Below are positions 41,251 to 49,985 of a stretch of 64,000 nucleotides of DNA, piece after piece; the first letter of the stretch is position 1, and each line of letters opens with the position of its first letter. The notes beneath the pieces were generated by a model. It ran no database searches, was not told the origin of the DNA, and worked only from the letters and a program-made list of their open reading frames with translations. The stretch covers positions 275,955 to 339,954 of the forward strand of contig NZ_JBBKAH010000011.1 in assembly GCF_037652055.1 (NCBI RefSeq), read 5' to 3'. Made by a program: the position numbers and the translations under genes. Origin of the DNA: Pelagibius sp037652055 (lineage in GTDB: Bacteria > Pseudomonadota > Alphaproteobacteria > Kiloniellales > Kiloniellaceae).

Positions 41251-41958
41251 ATGCAGGATTTCGGGGCGGCCTTCAGCCAGGCCTTTGCCCTCATTCTCTC
41301 CGGTGACGCCGATCTGCTGGAGATCATCGCACTCTCCCTGCGCGTCACCTTCTCGGCGGTTCTGCTGGCCTGCGCTATCGGCCTGCCGCTGGGCGCGGCG
41401 CTTGCCGTCGGCCGCTTTCCCGGCCGCGCCGCCGCGGTCACCGTCGTCAACGCGCTGATGGGCCTGCCGCCGGTGGTTGTCGGCCTGGCGGTCTACCTGA
41501 TGCTCTCCGGCGCCGGCCCCCTGGGGCCGCTGCAACTGCTCTACACGCCGACGGCGATGATCATCGCCCAGACCATCCTGGTCACCCCCATCATCGCAGC
41601 GCTGACCCGCCAGGTGGTCGAGGACCTCAATGCCGAATACGACGAACTGCTGCGCTCCATGGGCGCGCGGCCCCTGGCCGTCGTCGCCACCCTGCTGTGG
41701 GACGCGCGCTACTCGCTGGTGACCGCCGCGCTGGCCGGGCTGGGCCGCGCGCTGGGCGAAGTCGGCGCCATCATCGTGGTCGGCGGCAACATCAACCACG
41801 TGACCCGGGTGATGACCACCACCATCGCGCTGGAGACCTCCAAGGGGAACCTCTCTCTGGCGCTGGGCCTCGGCGTCATCCTGGTCGGCCTCTCCATCCT
41901 GGTGAACGGCCTGGTCATGGGACTGCGCAGCAGCGCGGCACGCATGGCCTATGCATGA
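41251..41958 (+). CDS. tupB: Tungstate ABC transporter permease TupB
   Basis: Inner-membrane permease of 235 residues with five or six helices and the ABC EAA-type loop (EYDELLRSMGARPLAVVATLLW). GLGRALGEVGAIIVVGGNIN is the family segment of TupB/ModB-type permeases; TupA downstream makes tungstate the likelier ion. ATG 41251 follows GGGAGGGAGAC. It overlaps the ATPase gene by eight bases. Confidence 0.92.
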   Translation: MQDFGAAFSQAFALILSGDADLLEIIALSLRVTFSAVLLACAIGLPLGAALAVGRFPGRAAAVTVVNALMGLPPVVVGLAVYLMLSGAGPLGPLQLLYTPTAMIIAQTILVTPIIAALTRQVVEDLNAEYDELLRSMGARPLAVVATLLWDARYSLVTAALAGLGRALGEVGAIIVVGGNINHVTRVMTTTIALETSKGNLSLALGLGVILVGLSILVNGLVMGLRSSAARMAYA

Positions 41959-42739
41959 TGTCGTGCGCAAGGTCGCGGCGGACGCGGCGACGCCGCCCCG
42001 CAACGCGGCGGCGGCCGGGCCCTCCGGCATCTGGCCGATCATGCTCGATGCGCTGCGCCTGGAAGCCGGCGGGAAGACGCTGATCGACGGCCTCTCGCTC
42101 GAGCTCGCGCCCGGCAGCCGCAGCGTCATCATGGGCCCCAACGGCGCCGGCAAGTCTCTGACGCTGCGCCTCATCGCCGGCCTCATCCGGCCGGGCGCCG
42201 GCAGCATCACCTACGGCGGCAAGACTGCCGATGCGGCCCTCCTGCGGCGCATCGCCGTGGTGTTCCAGCGGCCCGTGGTGCTGCGCCGCTCGGTCGCCGC
42301 CAACCTGAAGCACGCGCTGGCCACCTACGGGGTGCCGCGGGCCGCGCGCGCGCGGCGCATCGACGAACTGCTGGCCCTCGGGGGGCTGCAGACCCTGGCC
42401 GAGCGGCCGGCCCGCGTGCTCTCCGGCGGCGAGCAGCAGCGGCTTGCCATGGTGCGCGCGCTGGCCGCCGAACCGGACCTGCTGCTGCTCGACGAGCCGA
42501 CGGCCAGCCTCGATCCGCAGGCGACCGCCGCCATCGAGACGCTGATCGGCCAGGCCGCCGCCGCAGGCGTGAAGATCGTCATGGTGACCCACGACCGCGG
42601 CCAGGCCCAGCGCCTCGCCGACGAGATCCTGTTCCTGCATCGCGGCCGCCTGACCGAGCGCAGCGCCGCCGATGCCTTCTTCAGCCGGCCGAATTCGGCG
42701 GCGGCGCAGGCCTACCTGGAAGGCCGGCTGCTGCTGTGA
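41951..42739 (+). CDS. tupC: Tungstate ABC transporter ATPase TupC
   Basis: ABC ATPase of 262 residues: Walker A MGPNGAGKSLTLRL, signature LSGGEQQRLAMVRAL, Walker B LLLLDEPTASLD and switch MVTHDRGQAQR. The first 30 residues are an Ala/Pro-rich extension before MLDALRLEAGG, so a later start is possible. It lacks the C-terminal TOBE region that ModC proteins carry, in line with a Tup-type transporter. Confidence 0.92.
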   Translation: MHDVVRKVAADAATPPRNAAAAGPSGIWPIMLDALRLEAGGKTLIDGLSLELAPGSRSVIMGPNGAGKSLTLRLIAGLIRPGAGSITYGGKTADAALLRRIAVVFQRPVVLRRSVAANLKHALATYGVPRAARARRIDELLALGGLQTLAERPARVLSGGEQQRLAMVRALAAEPDLLLLDEPTASLDPQATAAIETLIGQAAAAGVKIVMVTHDRGQAQRLADEILFLHRGRLTERSAADAFFSRPNSAAAQAYLEGRLLL

Positions 42740-42774
42740 GACGTGAAGCCACAGTCAATCAAAGGGAGACGCTT

Positions 42775-43614
42775 ATGTTCAGACGCTCATTCCTCATGCT
42801 CGCCGCGGCGGCGACCGCCGCCGGCGTCGCTTTCGCCGCACCGGCCAGCGCTGACGACAAGTTCATCATCGTGCAGTCGACCACCTCGACGCAGAACTCC
42901 GGCCTGTTCGACTACATGCTGCCGATCTTCACCGACAAGACGGGCATCGAAGTGCGCGTGGTCGCGGTCGGCACCGGCCAGGCGATCAAGAACGCGCAGA
43001 ACTGCGACGGCGACGTGCTGTTCGTGCACGCCAAGCCCGCCGAGGAGAAGTTCGTCGCCGAAGGCTACGGCGTCGCGCGTTCCGACGTGATGTACAACGA
43101 CTTCGTCATCGTCGGCCCGGCCGGCGATCCCGCCGGCGTCGCCGGCAGCAAGGACGTCACCGGCGCGCTCGCCAAGATCAAGGCGGCCAAGGCGCCCTTC
43201 GCCTCGCGCGGCGACGACTCCGGCACCCACAAGGCCGAACTGCGCCTGTGGCAGGCCGCCGGCATCGATCCCGCCGCCGACAGCGGTGGCTGGTACCGCG
43301 AGACCGGCTCGGGCATGGGCGCGACGCTGAACACCGCCGTGGGCATGAACGCCTATGCCATGACCGACCGCGCCACCTGGATCGCCTTCGGCAACAAGGG
43401 CGACTTCAAGGTCGCCGTCGAGGGCGACGAGCGCATGTTCAACCAGTACGGCATCATCCTGGTGAACAAGGAGAAGTGCCCCAGCGTGAAGGCCGACCTC
43501 GGCCAGACCTTCGTCGACTGGGTGCTCTCCGACGAAGGCCAGAAGGTCATCGCCGACTACAAGCAGAACGACCAGCAGCTGTTCTTCCCCAACGCCAACG
43601 GCAAGACCAGCTGA
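42775..43614 (+). CDS. tupA: Tungstate-binding protein TupA
   Basis: Periplasmic oxyanion-binding protein of 279 residues with a signal peptide (MFRRSFLMLAAAATAAG, cleavage at ASA-D). The mature start IIVQSTTSTQNSGLFDYMLP contains the TTTS-like (STTSTQ) ligand motif of TupA/WtpA-type proteins, and FASRGDDSGTHKAELRLW is the second oxyanion-binding loop. Both are hallmarks of highly selective tungstate proteins. It lies 35 bases after tupC with GGGAGACGCTT as ribosome site. Confidence 0.94.
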   Translation: MFRRSFLMLAAAATAAGVAFAAPASADDKFIIVQSTTSTQNSGLFDYMLPIFTDKTGIEVRVVAVGTGQAIKNAQNCDGDVLFVHAKPAEEKFVAEGYGVARSDVMYNDFVIVGPAGDPAGVAGSKDVTGALAKIKAAKAPFASRGDDSGTHKAELRLWQAAGIDPAADSGGWYRETGSGMGATLNTAVGMNAYAMTDRATWIAFGNKGDFKVAVEGDERMFNQYGIILVNKEKCPSVKADLGQTFVDWVLSDEGQKVIADYKQNDQQLFFPNANGKTS

Positions 43615-43626
43615 CTTCGCAACCGT

Positions 43627-43740
43627 GCCTCGCCCTTCGAGACGGCGCTGCCGCGCCTCCTCAGGGTGAGGCACTCACTTGGGAAAAATCGTCCTCATGC
43701 TGAGGAGCGAGCGAAAGCGAGCGTCTCGAAGCACGAGGAC
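43627..43740. repeat. Inverted pair of palindromic repeats, family A
   Basis: Copy at 43627-43671 (CCTCGCCCTTCGAGACGGC start) and reversed copy at 43691-43740 (GTCCTCATGCTGAGGAGCGA start), 19 bases apart. Same family as 3025-3162. They sit between convergent tupA and the methyltransferase gene, where they may stop transcription. Confidence 0.85.
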
Positions 43741-43750
43741 GGTTTTTGGC

Positions 43751-44383
43751 CTATCCCGGCCGCCGCGCCGCGAAGCGGACGACCTCCGCCTCGCCGCGGT
43801 GGCGGGGGCCTTCTTCCAGGCGCACCCGCCCGGCCAGCGCCTCGACGACCGCCAGACCGGGGAGCGCGGCGTGCAGTTCCTTGAGATCGTAGAGCCGGTC
43901 GGGATCGTCCGGGCCCATGTCGGGGCGCGCGGCCTGCGCCTTCGCGAAGCCTTCCAGCACCAGCCAGCCGCCCGGCGCCAGCGCGGCCGCGCCGACGTCC
44001 AGCGCACGGCGTCTCAGCGCACCGGTGCCCTGCAGGTAGATGATGAACACCGCCTGCCACTGGCGCCCCGCCGGCGGCACCCAGGCGGTGAGGTCGGCGG
44101 TCACGCGCTCCACCGAGACGCCGCGCCGCGCGTCGAGCGCCAGCGCGCGCTCCGTCGCGACGCCCGAGACGTCGACCGCCGTCACCGCCAACCCCTGCTC
44201 CGCGAGCCAGGCGCCGTTGCGCCCGTCGCCGTCGGCCAGGCAGAGCGCGCTGGCCGCCGTGAAATCGGCGCGCGCCAGGATCATCCTGAGATAGTCGTTG
44301 GGCGCCTCGCCGAAGAGCGGCTGCGCCGCCGCGCGGTAGCGCTTGTCCCAGCGCGCCGCCGAGGACCCGGTCTCTTCCTTCAT
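43751..44383 (-). CDS. Class I SAM-dependent methyltransferase (TehB-like)
   Basis: Protein of 210 residues. The SAM-binding loop is ALCLADGDGRNGAWLAEQG (about residues 46-64), followed by VTAVDVSGVATERA with the acidic ribose ligand. The overall pattern, with NDYLRMIL before the loop, matches small tellurite-resistance-like methyltransferases. Substrate unknown. It is convergent with tupA and divergent from modA. Confidence 0.9.
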   Translation of the reverse strand: MKEETGSSAARWDKRYRAAAQPLFGEAPNDYLRMILARADFTAASALCLADGDGRNGAWLAEQGLAVTAVDVSGVATERALALDARRGVSVERVTADLTAWVPPAGRQWQAVFIIYLQGTGALRRRALDVGAAALAPGGWLVLEGFAKAQAARPDMGPDDPDRLYDLKELHAALPGLAVVEALAGRVRLEEGPRHRGEAEVVRFAARRPG

Positions 44384-44412
44384 CCGCTCACCAGCCAGGG
44401 AGATGTTTCGTC

Positions 44413-45243
44413 ATGCGTAAGCTCCTCTTCGCCGCCGCCGTCGCCACCGCACTGGGCTCCTGGGCCGCGCTCAGCATGACCGCCGCGCGCGCCGCTGACC
44501 AGTCCCTGCAACTTTTTGCCGCCGGCAGCCTGAAGGCGGCGCTGAGCGACGTCGCCGCCGACTACGAGAAGACGACCGGCACCAAGGTCGCCGCCACCTT
44601 CGGGCCCTCCGGCCTGCTGCGCGAGCGCATCGAGAAGGGCGAGGCCGCCCAGGTCTTCGCGTCGGCCAACATGAAGCACCCGGAGACCCTCATGGAGGCC
44701 GGACGCGGCGGCCCGGTCGCGCTCTTTGCCCGCAACAAGCTCTGCGCGCTCGCCCAGCCGGCGGTCGCTGTCACCACCGAGACGCTGCTCGACGTCCTGC
44801 TGGACCCGGCGCTGCGCCTCGGCACCTCGACACCCAGGGCCGACCCCTCCGGCGACTACGCCTGGGCGCTCTTTGCCAAGGCCGAGGCGGTGAAGCCCGG
44901 CGCCCAGGCGGCGCTGGAGGGCAAGGCGCTGCAGCTGACCGGCGGTCCCGACAGCCAGAAGGCACCGGACGGCCGCAACCCCTACGGCTGGGTGATGGAA
45001 AGCGGCCAGGCCGACCTGTTCCTCACCTACTGCACCAACGCGGTGCTGGCGCGCAAAGAGGTCCCCGGCCTGAAGATCGTCGCCGTGCCGCCGGCGCTGG
45101 CGGTCGGCGCCGACTACGGCCTCATCGTGCTGGACGGCGCGCCGGCCGAGGCCTGGCGCCTGGCGCTCCATATCCTCTCCCCGGCGGGACAGAAAATTCT
45201 CGCCGACTACGGCTTCGAAAGCGGCGCCCTGCCGGACGATTGA
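44413..45243 (+). CDS. modA: Molybdate-type ABC substrate-binding protein (ModA-like)
   Basis: Periplasmic protein of 276 residues with a signal peptide (MRKLLFAAAVATALG, cleavage near ARAA-D). LQLFAAGSLKAALSDVAADY and TFGPSGLLRERIEKGEAAQV are ModA-type oxyanion-binding segments, and the C-terminus is normal. No modB or modC is beside it, so it may share the TupBC transporter or pair with a distant one. The end is convergent with the molbindin gene. Confidence 0.88.
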   Translation: MRKLLFAAAVATALGSWAALSMTAARAADQSLQLFAAGSLKAALSDVAADYEKTTGTKVAATFGPSGLLRERIEKGEAAQVFASANMKHPETLMEAGRGGPVALFARNKLCALAQPAVAVTTETLLDVLLDPALRLGTSTPRADPSGDYAWALFAKAEAVKPGAQAALEGKALQLTGGPDSQKAPDGRNPYGWVMESGQADLFLTYCTNAVLARKEVPGLKIVAVPPALAVGADYGLIVLDGAPAEAWRLALHILSPAGQKILADYGFESGALPDD

Positions 45244-45263
45244 GGGACCGCAGAGCCGCGCAC

Positions 45264-45473
45264 TCAGTCGGTCGCGAGCATCACCTCGGAGGCCTTGATC
45301 ACCACGTGGATGTCCTTGCCGACGGCGACGCCCAGGTCGTTGGCGGCGTCGGTGGTGATCATCGAGGTGATGACGTTGCCGCCGCCGATGTCAACCTTCA
45401 CCTGGCTGTTCACCGGACCGTTCTTCACCTCGGTGACCTTGCCGGAAAAGACGTTGCGGGCGGATATCTTCAT
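45264..45473 (-). CDS. Molbindin (TOBE domain protein)
   Basis: Single TOBE/Mop domain of 69 residues: MKISARNVFSGKVTEVKNG, VKVDIGGGNVITSMIT and VGKDIHVVIKASEVML. Such proteins form hexamers that store molybdate or tungstate in the cytoplasm. Start at 45473 is set by GAGGCAGCGATG. It follows the HTH-PBP regulator on the same strand with a 34-base gap. Confidence 0.95.
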   Translation of the reverse strand: MKISARNVFSGKVTEVKNGPVNSQVKVDIGGGNVITSMITTDAANDLGVAVGKDIHVVIKASEVMLATD

Positions 45474-45507
45474 CGCTGCCTCCTCAGTAAGAATGTTCCA
45501 CACGTCT

Positions 45508-46407
45508 TCACGGCGCGTTCCATACGACGCGGCCGTGGCCGGAGAGATCGTAGCCGCCGAGTTCCGCCGCCTTGGCCTTGAACGCGGCGCCGGCGCAGAA
45601 GTTCATGAGGCGCTGGAACGGCGGCTCGAACCAGGCGTGACGGTCGACCACCAGGTCGAAGCGCTCCTCCACCGTCGGCAGGAAGCCGAGGCCGAACTGC
45701 CGCGCCATGGCGGCCAGGCCCGGCGCCGCCTCGGCCTGGCCGGAGGCGACGGCGGCCGCCGCCTCGGTCTCGGTGCGCGCGAGCTCCGTCACGAAGCGCA
45801 CCTTGCCGTCGGCGAGGTCGGCCTCGGCGATGAGATGTTCGAGCAGCAGCCCGGCGCCGGCGGAGGCCTGGCGGCGCACGACGCGGCGCCCGGCGAGGTC
45901 GGCCACCGAGCGCACCTGCCCGTCCAGCGCCTCGGCCAGCAGCAGGCCCTGCTGGCGCTTCGCCCATTCGACCAGCACCACCGGCGCGCCGCCCAGCGCC
46001 GCCTCGACGTGATCCAGGTTCCAGTCGCCGCGCGCCGGCTCGAAGACGTGCAGGCCGGCGATCCCGGCCTCGCCGCGCGCCAGGCGGGCGAGACCGTCGA
46101 GGCTGCCGTCGAAGAAGGTGGCGAGGCCCGAGCCGGACTCGCGGATCGCCCAGTCGAGCAGCGGGTCGTGGCTGCCGGCCAAGATGTTGGCCGGCGCCGT
46201 CTCCGCCCGCCCGCGCGGCGCCGCGCCCGTCTCGCCGGCCAGCCAGACCTCGATCTCGGCGCGCGGGAACAGCAGCTTGCCGGTGACGCGGCGGCAGGGA
46301 ATCTCCCCCGCGGCGGCGAGGTCGTAGACCTTGCGCTCCTTCACCCGCAGCAGTTCGGCGACCTCGCGGGTGGTAAGGAAAGGGGGTTGTGTGGATTCGG
46401 TAGTCAT
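45508..46407 (-). CDS. HTH (excisionase-type) + periplasmic-binding-like regulator
   Basis: Protein of 299 residues. Residues about 8-60 are a MerR-like/excisionase-type helix-turn-helix (FLTTREVAELLRVKERKVYD, then GEIPCRRVTGKLLFPRAEIE). The rest is a PBP-like effector domain (SHDPLLDWAIRESGSGLATF; GIAGLHVFEP; RRQASAGAGLLLEHL). This architecture is known in molybdate- or tungstate-responsive regulators. With the TOBE gene downstream and tup/mod genes nearby, it is the likely Mo/W sensor of this locus. Confidence 0.9.
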   Translation of the reverse strand: MTTESTQPPFLTTREVAELLRVKERKVYDLAAAGEIPCRRVTGKLLFPRAEIEVWLAGETGAAPRGRAETAPANILAGSHDPLLDWAIRESGSGLATFFDGSLDGLARLARGEAGIAGLHVFEPARGDWNLDHVEAALGGAPVVLVEWAKRQQGLLLAEALDGQVRSVADLAGRRVVRRQASAGAGLLLEHLIAEADLADGKVRFVTELARTETEAAAAVASGQAEAAPGLAAMARQFGLGFLPTVEERFDLVVDRHAWFEPPFQRLMNFCAGAAFKAKAAELGGYDLSGHGRVVWNAP

Positions 46408-46458
46408 GATGACCTTTAGCTACCGTGGGCAGTTAACGAGCAGTGAGAAGCGAGCCAT

Positions 46459-47199
46459 CTAAAGCTTAATCTTCCAGTAATCTAGAACAGCCCTAACCGA
46501 CTCTCTAGGGTAGTGAGGCCCTGCGTGCTCAAGGTCTCTCTTGATAGCGGCCAGTCGGCGCTTGGCGGCTTTCTCAATGTCCGGATTTAGCGGCACAGCC
46601 CCTTGTGGCATCCTGCCGCCCGAAGAACGAGGCCAACTCTTGGGATAGTCGTCCCACAGATTCCATCTGTCTAGCGCCGCATTCGTCTCATCCAAGGCCT
46701 TGTGATCACACCGCCAGCCATAAAGATTGTGAGCGCACAAGCGCAGCATCGCTTTGACCTCCGGCATGGTGTCCGTGAACGCCTTCAGCGGCGTTGGCAG
46801 CAGCACCATATTCGCGACGCAGGAGTAGAAGCGCGGATCGGCAACAACATCATTCGATTGTTGATATCGTGGATCGTCTACGCCCCAGATATGACAACTC
46901 GACCAGTTGGGACGATTCTTCTGGCGCATTGCGAGTGCCAAGGTTAGCGCCTTGTTGGCACATGTATTTCCTTCCAACTTATCGACCGTGCGCTTCGTAG
47001 TACGGCTCGTATTCGTGCGAACTTCCGTCCACGTCGCGTTATAGAGATAACGCTTTCTTGCGTGTTCTGGGTACCAAACGGGCAACAACCGAAACGTCTC
47101 CGGTGCTACCCATCTCGCCGTTCTCTCAATAAGAGAAGCAACCTCTCTGGCCGTAAGCACTCCCCTCAGCACATCTAGGCCATCAACGATGCCGCTCAT
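46459..47199 (-). CDS. Hypothetical protein in an AT-richer island, possibly HNH-like
   Basis: Protein of 246 residues with no family I can name. Its DNA is clearly poorer in G+C than its neighbours (one 60-base sample at 46861-46920 counts to 48%), so it probably came by transfer. Charged and Arg-rich at both ends. The middle has WSSCHIWGVDDPRY and then FYSCVANMVLLPTPLKAFTD followed by AHNLYGW. A His in the first and Asn in the second segment recall the layout of HNH-type nucleases (H, later N), but the usual zinc CxxC pairs are not evident. No integrase or partner gene is beside it. The regulator gene ends 51 bases away on one side, and the MetE-like gene lies 18 bases away on the other. 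Confidence 0.65.
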   Translation of the reverse strand: MSGIVDGLDVLRGVLTAREVASLIERTARWVAPETFRLLPVWYPEHARKRYLYNATWTEVRTNTSRTTKRTVDKLEGNTCANKALTLALAMRQKNRPNWSSCHIWGVDDPRYQQSNDVVADPRFYSCVANMVLLPTPLKAFTDTMPEVKAMLRLCAHNLYGWRCDHKALDETNAALDRWNLWDDYPKSWPRSSGGRMPQGAVPLNPDIEKAAKRRLAAIKRDLEHAGPHYPRESVRAVLDYWKIKL

Positions 47200-47217
47200 T
47201 CTCCCAATTCTCGTAGT

Positions 47218-48333
47218 TCACTCACCCCACACCTCGCCCGCCACTTCGACGCAGCGTTCCAGTTTCTTCCACTGATCGTCCTCGGCAAGCTCGTTGCCGT
47301 GCGCCGTCGAGGAGAAGCCGCACTGGTGGCTGAGACAGCACTGCTCCAGCGGCACGTACCGCGCGGCCTCGTCGATGCGCTGCTTCAGCGCGGCCTTCGT
47401 CTCCACCTCGGGGCGCTTGGAGCTCATCAGGCCCAGCACCACGCGCTTGCCCTTGGGCATGAAGCGCAGCGGCGCGAAGTCGCCGGAGCGCTCGTCGTCG
47501 TATTCCAGGAAGAAGCCGTCGATCGCCATCTCGTTGAAGAGGATCTCGGCGACCGGCTCGTAGCCGCCTTCGGCCACCCAGGCGCTCTTGAAGTTGCCGC
47601 GGCAGAGGTGGACGCAGACCGTCATGTCCTTCGGGCGATCGGCGATCGCCTCGTTCACCAGGCGGCAGTAAAGATGGGTCAGGCTGTCGGGGTCGTCGCC
47701 GCGCGCCTCGGTGCGCGCGCGGATCTTGGGATCGCAGAGATAGGCGAGGTTGGTGTCGTCCATCTGCAGGTAGCGGCAGCCGCGCCGGGCCAGGTCGTCG
47801 ATCTCCGCCCGGTAGGCCGCGGCGAGGTCGGCGTAGAAATCCTCCAGGTCCGGATAGACGCGCTCGGAGATCGCCTGGCGGCCGCCGCGGAAGTGCAGCA
47901 TGGAGGGCGCCGGGATGCAGACCTTCGGCGTCTTGGTGACGGCGCCGGCCAGGAAGTCGTAGTCGGCGCCCTGGATCGGCTGGACATGGCGGATCGGCTT
48001 TTCCACGTGCATGGTCGGCGGGCGGAAGCCGACCTCGCTGCCGTCGTCCTTGCGGAAGGCGGCGGTGAACTCGCCGTAGGTGACGCTGACGCCTGCCAGC
48101 TTTTCCAGAAAGTCGACATGGAAGAAGGTGCGGCGGAACTCGCCGTCGGTGATGCCCTTGAGGCCGACCGCCTCCTGCTTTTTTACGACTTCGCGGATGC
48201 AGTCGTCCTCGACCGCGCGCAGCCCGGCGTCGTCCAGCTTGCCCGCGGCATGCCGCTCGCGCGCCTCGGTGAGACGCGCCGGGCGCAGGAAACTGCCGAC
48301 GTGGTCGGCGCGAAAGGGTCGGGTCTCGGTCAT
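47218..48333 (-). CDS. Cobalamin-independent methionine synthase family protein (MetE C-terminal-like)
   Basis: Protein of 371 residues like the YxjG/YxjH-type stand-alone MetE C-terminal domain. It starts FRADHVGSFLRPARLTEARE, the family hallmark, has DGEFRRTFFHVDF, YLQMDDTNLAYL, and the zinc ligands in TVCVHLCRGN and, near the end, CCLSHQCGFSS. It would transfer a methyl group to a thiol or thioester; the donor is not fixed for this branch. It is single with its own upstream region. Confidence 0.93.
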   Translation of the reverse strand: MTETRPFRADHVGSFLRPARLTEARERHAAGKLDDAGLRAVEDDCIREVVKKQEAVGLKGITDGEFRRTFFHVDFLEKLAGVSVTYGEFTAAFRKDDGSEVGFRPPTMHVEKPIRHVQPIQGADYDFLAGAVTKTPKVCIPAPSMLHFRGGRQAISERVYPDLEDFYADLAAAYRAEIDDLARRGCRYLQMDDTNLAYLCDPKIRARTEARGDDPDSLTHLYCRLVNEAIADRPKDMTVCVHLCRGNFKSAWVAEGGYEPVAEILFNEMAIDGFFLEYDDERSGDFAPLRFMPKGKRVVLGLMSSKRPEVETKAALKQRIDEAARYVPLEQCCLSHQCGFSSTAHGNELAEDDQWKKLERCVEVAGEVWGE

Positions 48334-48573
48334 TGCAACGTCTCCTCTTACCTGCCCGGTTGCTCCCGGGACTCCGCGTTCGCCAGATGAGGTTCCCTCT
48401 TATACAGGCTCCGGCGCCGGTTACCGATACCGGGCTTGATCGCGGCAGGCAGAAGACCCAAGCTGGCGTTATGACAAGTCCGGCCGGGCAGCAGAAGCCG
48501 GACCCAATAAGGCGCCCTCCTGGCCTGACGCGCCGTCCTGGCCGGCCGGAGAGGCGTGAACAGGAGGTTACGC

Positions 48574-49629
48574 ATGGTCCGTAACGTTGCCGCCGCGCTG
48601 GCGCTGGTCCTCTCGACCGCAGCAGCCTTTTGCCTGCCTTCACCGGCGCAGGCCCAGGAAGGCACGCCGCAAGTCACCCTGCGACTGCACCAGATGCTGC
48701 CGCCGCAGGCCGCCATCCCGGCGCGCGCTCTCATCCCCTGGATCGAGAAGGTGGAGCGCGAGTCGCAGGGTCGCATTAAAGTAGAACATTACCCGTCCAT
48801 GCAACTGGGAGGTGCGCCGCCGTCGCTCTACGACCAGGCGCGCGACGGCGTCGTCGACCTGATCTGGACCGTCCTGGGCTACACCCCCGGACGCTTCCCG
48901 AAGTCTGAGGCCTTCGAACTGCCGTTCATGGTGACCACGGCGGAGGCGACCAGCCGCGCCTTCCACGAGTACGCGCTGGCCAACGCCATGGACGAGTTCA
49001 AGGACGTCCACCCTATCGCGCTGCACACCCACGGCCCCGGCCTGCTGCACGTGAAGGGCGAGGGCGTGCACTCCCTGGAGGACATGCAGGGCCTGAAGAT
49101 CCGCACGCCGAACCGCGTCGCCTCGGGCATGCTGAGCACCTTCGGCGCCACCCCCATCGGCATGCCGGTGCCGGCGGTGCCGGAATCGCTCGCCAAGGGC
49201 GTCATCGACGGCGTCGCCATCCCCTGGGAGGTCACCCTGCCCCTGAAGATCGCCGAACTGGTCAACACCCATACGGCCTTCTCCGGCGATCACGGCCTCT
49301 ACACCTCCACCTTCATCTTCGCCATGAACCGCGATTCCTACGAGCGCCTGCCGGCCGACCTGAAGCAGGTGATCGACGCCAACTCGGGGCCCGAGGTCGC
49401 CGCGCTGTTCGGCCGCGCGATGGACGAGGTCGACGTGATCGGCCGCGGCGTCGCCGAGAAGGCGGGCAACAGCCTGGTCACCCTCGATGCGGCGGAGACC
49501 GCGCGCTGGCAGGAAGCGGCGCGCAAGACCACCGAGGACTGGATCGTCGAGATGCGCGGCAAGGGCATCGACGGCGCCGGCCTGGTCGCCGACGCCCGCC
49601 GGCGCATAGAGAAGTACAGCGGTCAATAG
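48574..49629 (+). CDS. TRAP transporter solute-binding protein (DctP type)
   Basis: Periplasmic protein of 351 residues with a signal peptide (VAAALALVLSTAAAFCL, cleavage after AQA). It has the DctP core: ALIPWIEKVERESQGRIKVE, GLKIRTPNRVASGMLSTFGA with the conserved Arg for carboxylate binding, then GVIDGVAIPWEV. ATG 48574 is preceded by AGGAGG six bases upstream. It heads the P-Q-M operon to 51829. Confidence 0.94.
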   Translation: MVRNVAAALALVLSTAAAFCLPSPAQAQEGTPQVTLRLHQMLPPQAAIPARALIPWIEKVERESQGRIKVEHYPSMQLGGAPPSLYDQARDGVVDLIWTVLGYTPGRFPKSEAFELPFMVTTAEATSRAFHEYALANAMDEFKDVHPIALHTHGPGLLHVKGEGVHSLEDMQGLKIRTPNRVASGMLSTFGATPIGMPVPAVPESLAKGVIDGVAIPWEVTLPLKIAELVNTHTAFSGDHGLYTSTFIFAMNRDSYERLPADLKQVIDANSGPEVAALFGRAMDEVDVIGRGVAEKAGNSLVTLDAAETARWQEAARKTTEDWIVEMRGKGIDGAGLVADARRRIEKYSGQ

Positions 49630-49647
49630 CGCACCCGGCAGGGCGCA

Positions 49648-49665
49648 CGGCAGGACACCCTGCCG
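49648..49665. terminator. Stem-loop downstream of the TRAP binding-protein gene
   Basis: CGGCAGG (49648-49654), loop ACAC, CCTGCCG (49659-49665). There is no T tract, so it may be a weak terminator or an mRNA-stabilising stem that raises binding protein over permease. The 49630-49985 gap holds no gene that I can support. Confidence 0.4.
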
Positions 49666-49985
49666 CCCCGCCCGATGTTCGAATTGTCCAAAGATTTGTG
49701 CGAAATACCCCTTCCACCGTGAACGGTCCGGGGGCTGTAATGCGGGAAAAAACGCGCTAAGACTGGGCAGGCGCGGGGTTCCCGGAATCCCTAGGCAAGT
49801 CGGATTCGTCTTGGACGGGCCTCGCTGCTGCGGGCGCGGGCCGGATAGTTTCCGTCCCCGGCAGGGAAACGCAGCGCCCGCCGACGGAGTAACAACGAAC
49901 GGAGCCTCGATCCTCCGACCAACGAACGAGACACCGCCAAACAGCCAAACAGCACGTCAGGCTTCTTCTTCTGGGGACCACCGAC

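Noticed and set aside
46408..47217. Prophage or genomic island
   Set aside because: Only one gene is AT-richer; there is no integrase, attachment repeat or tRNA.
49630..49985. Regulatory RNA or riboswitch in the dctP-dctQ gap
   Set aside because: Only one plain stem-loop is visible; no known riboswitch pattern could be recognised.
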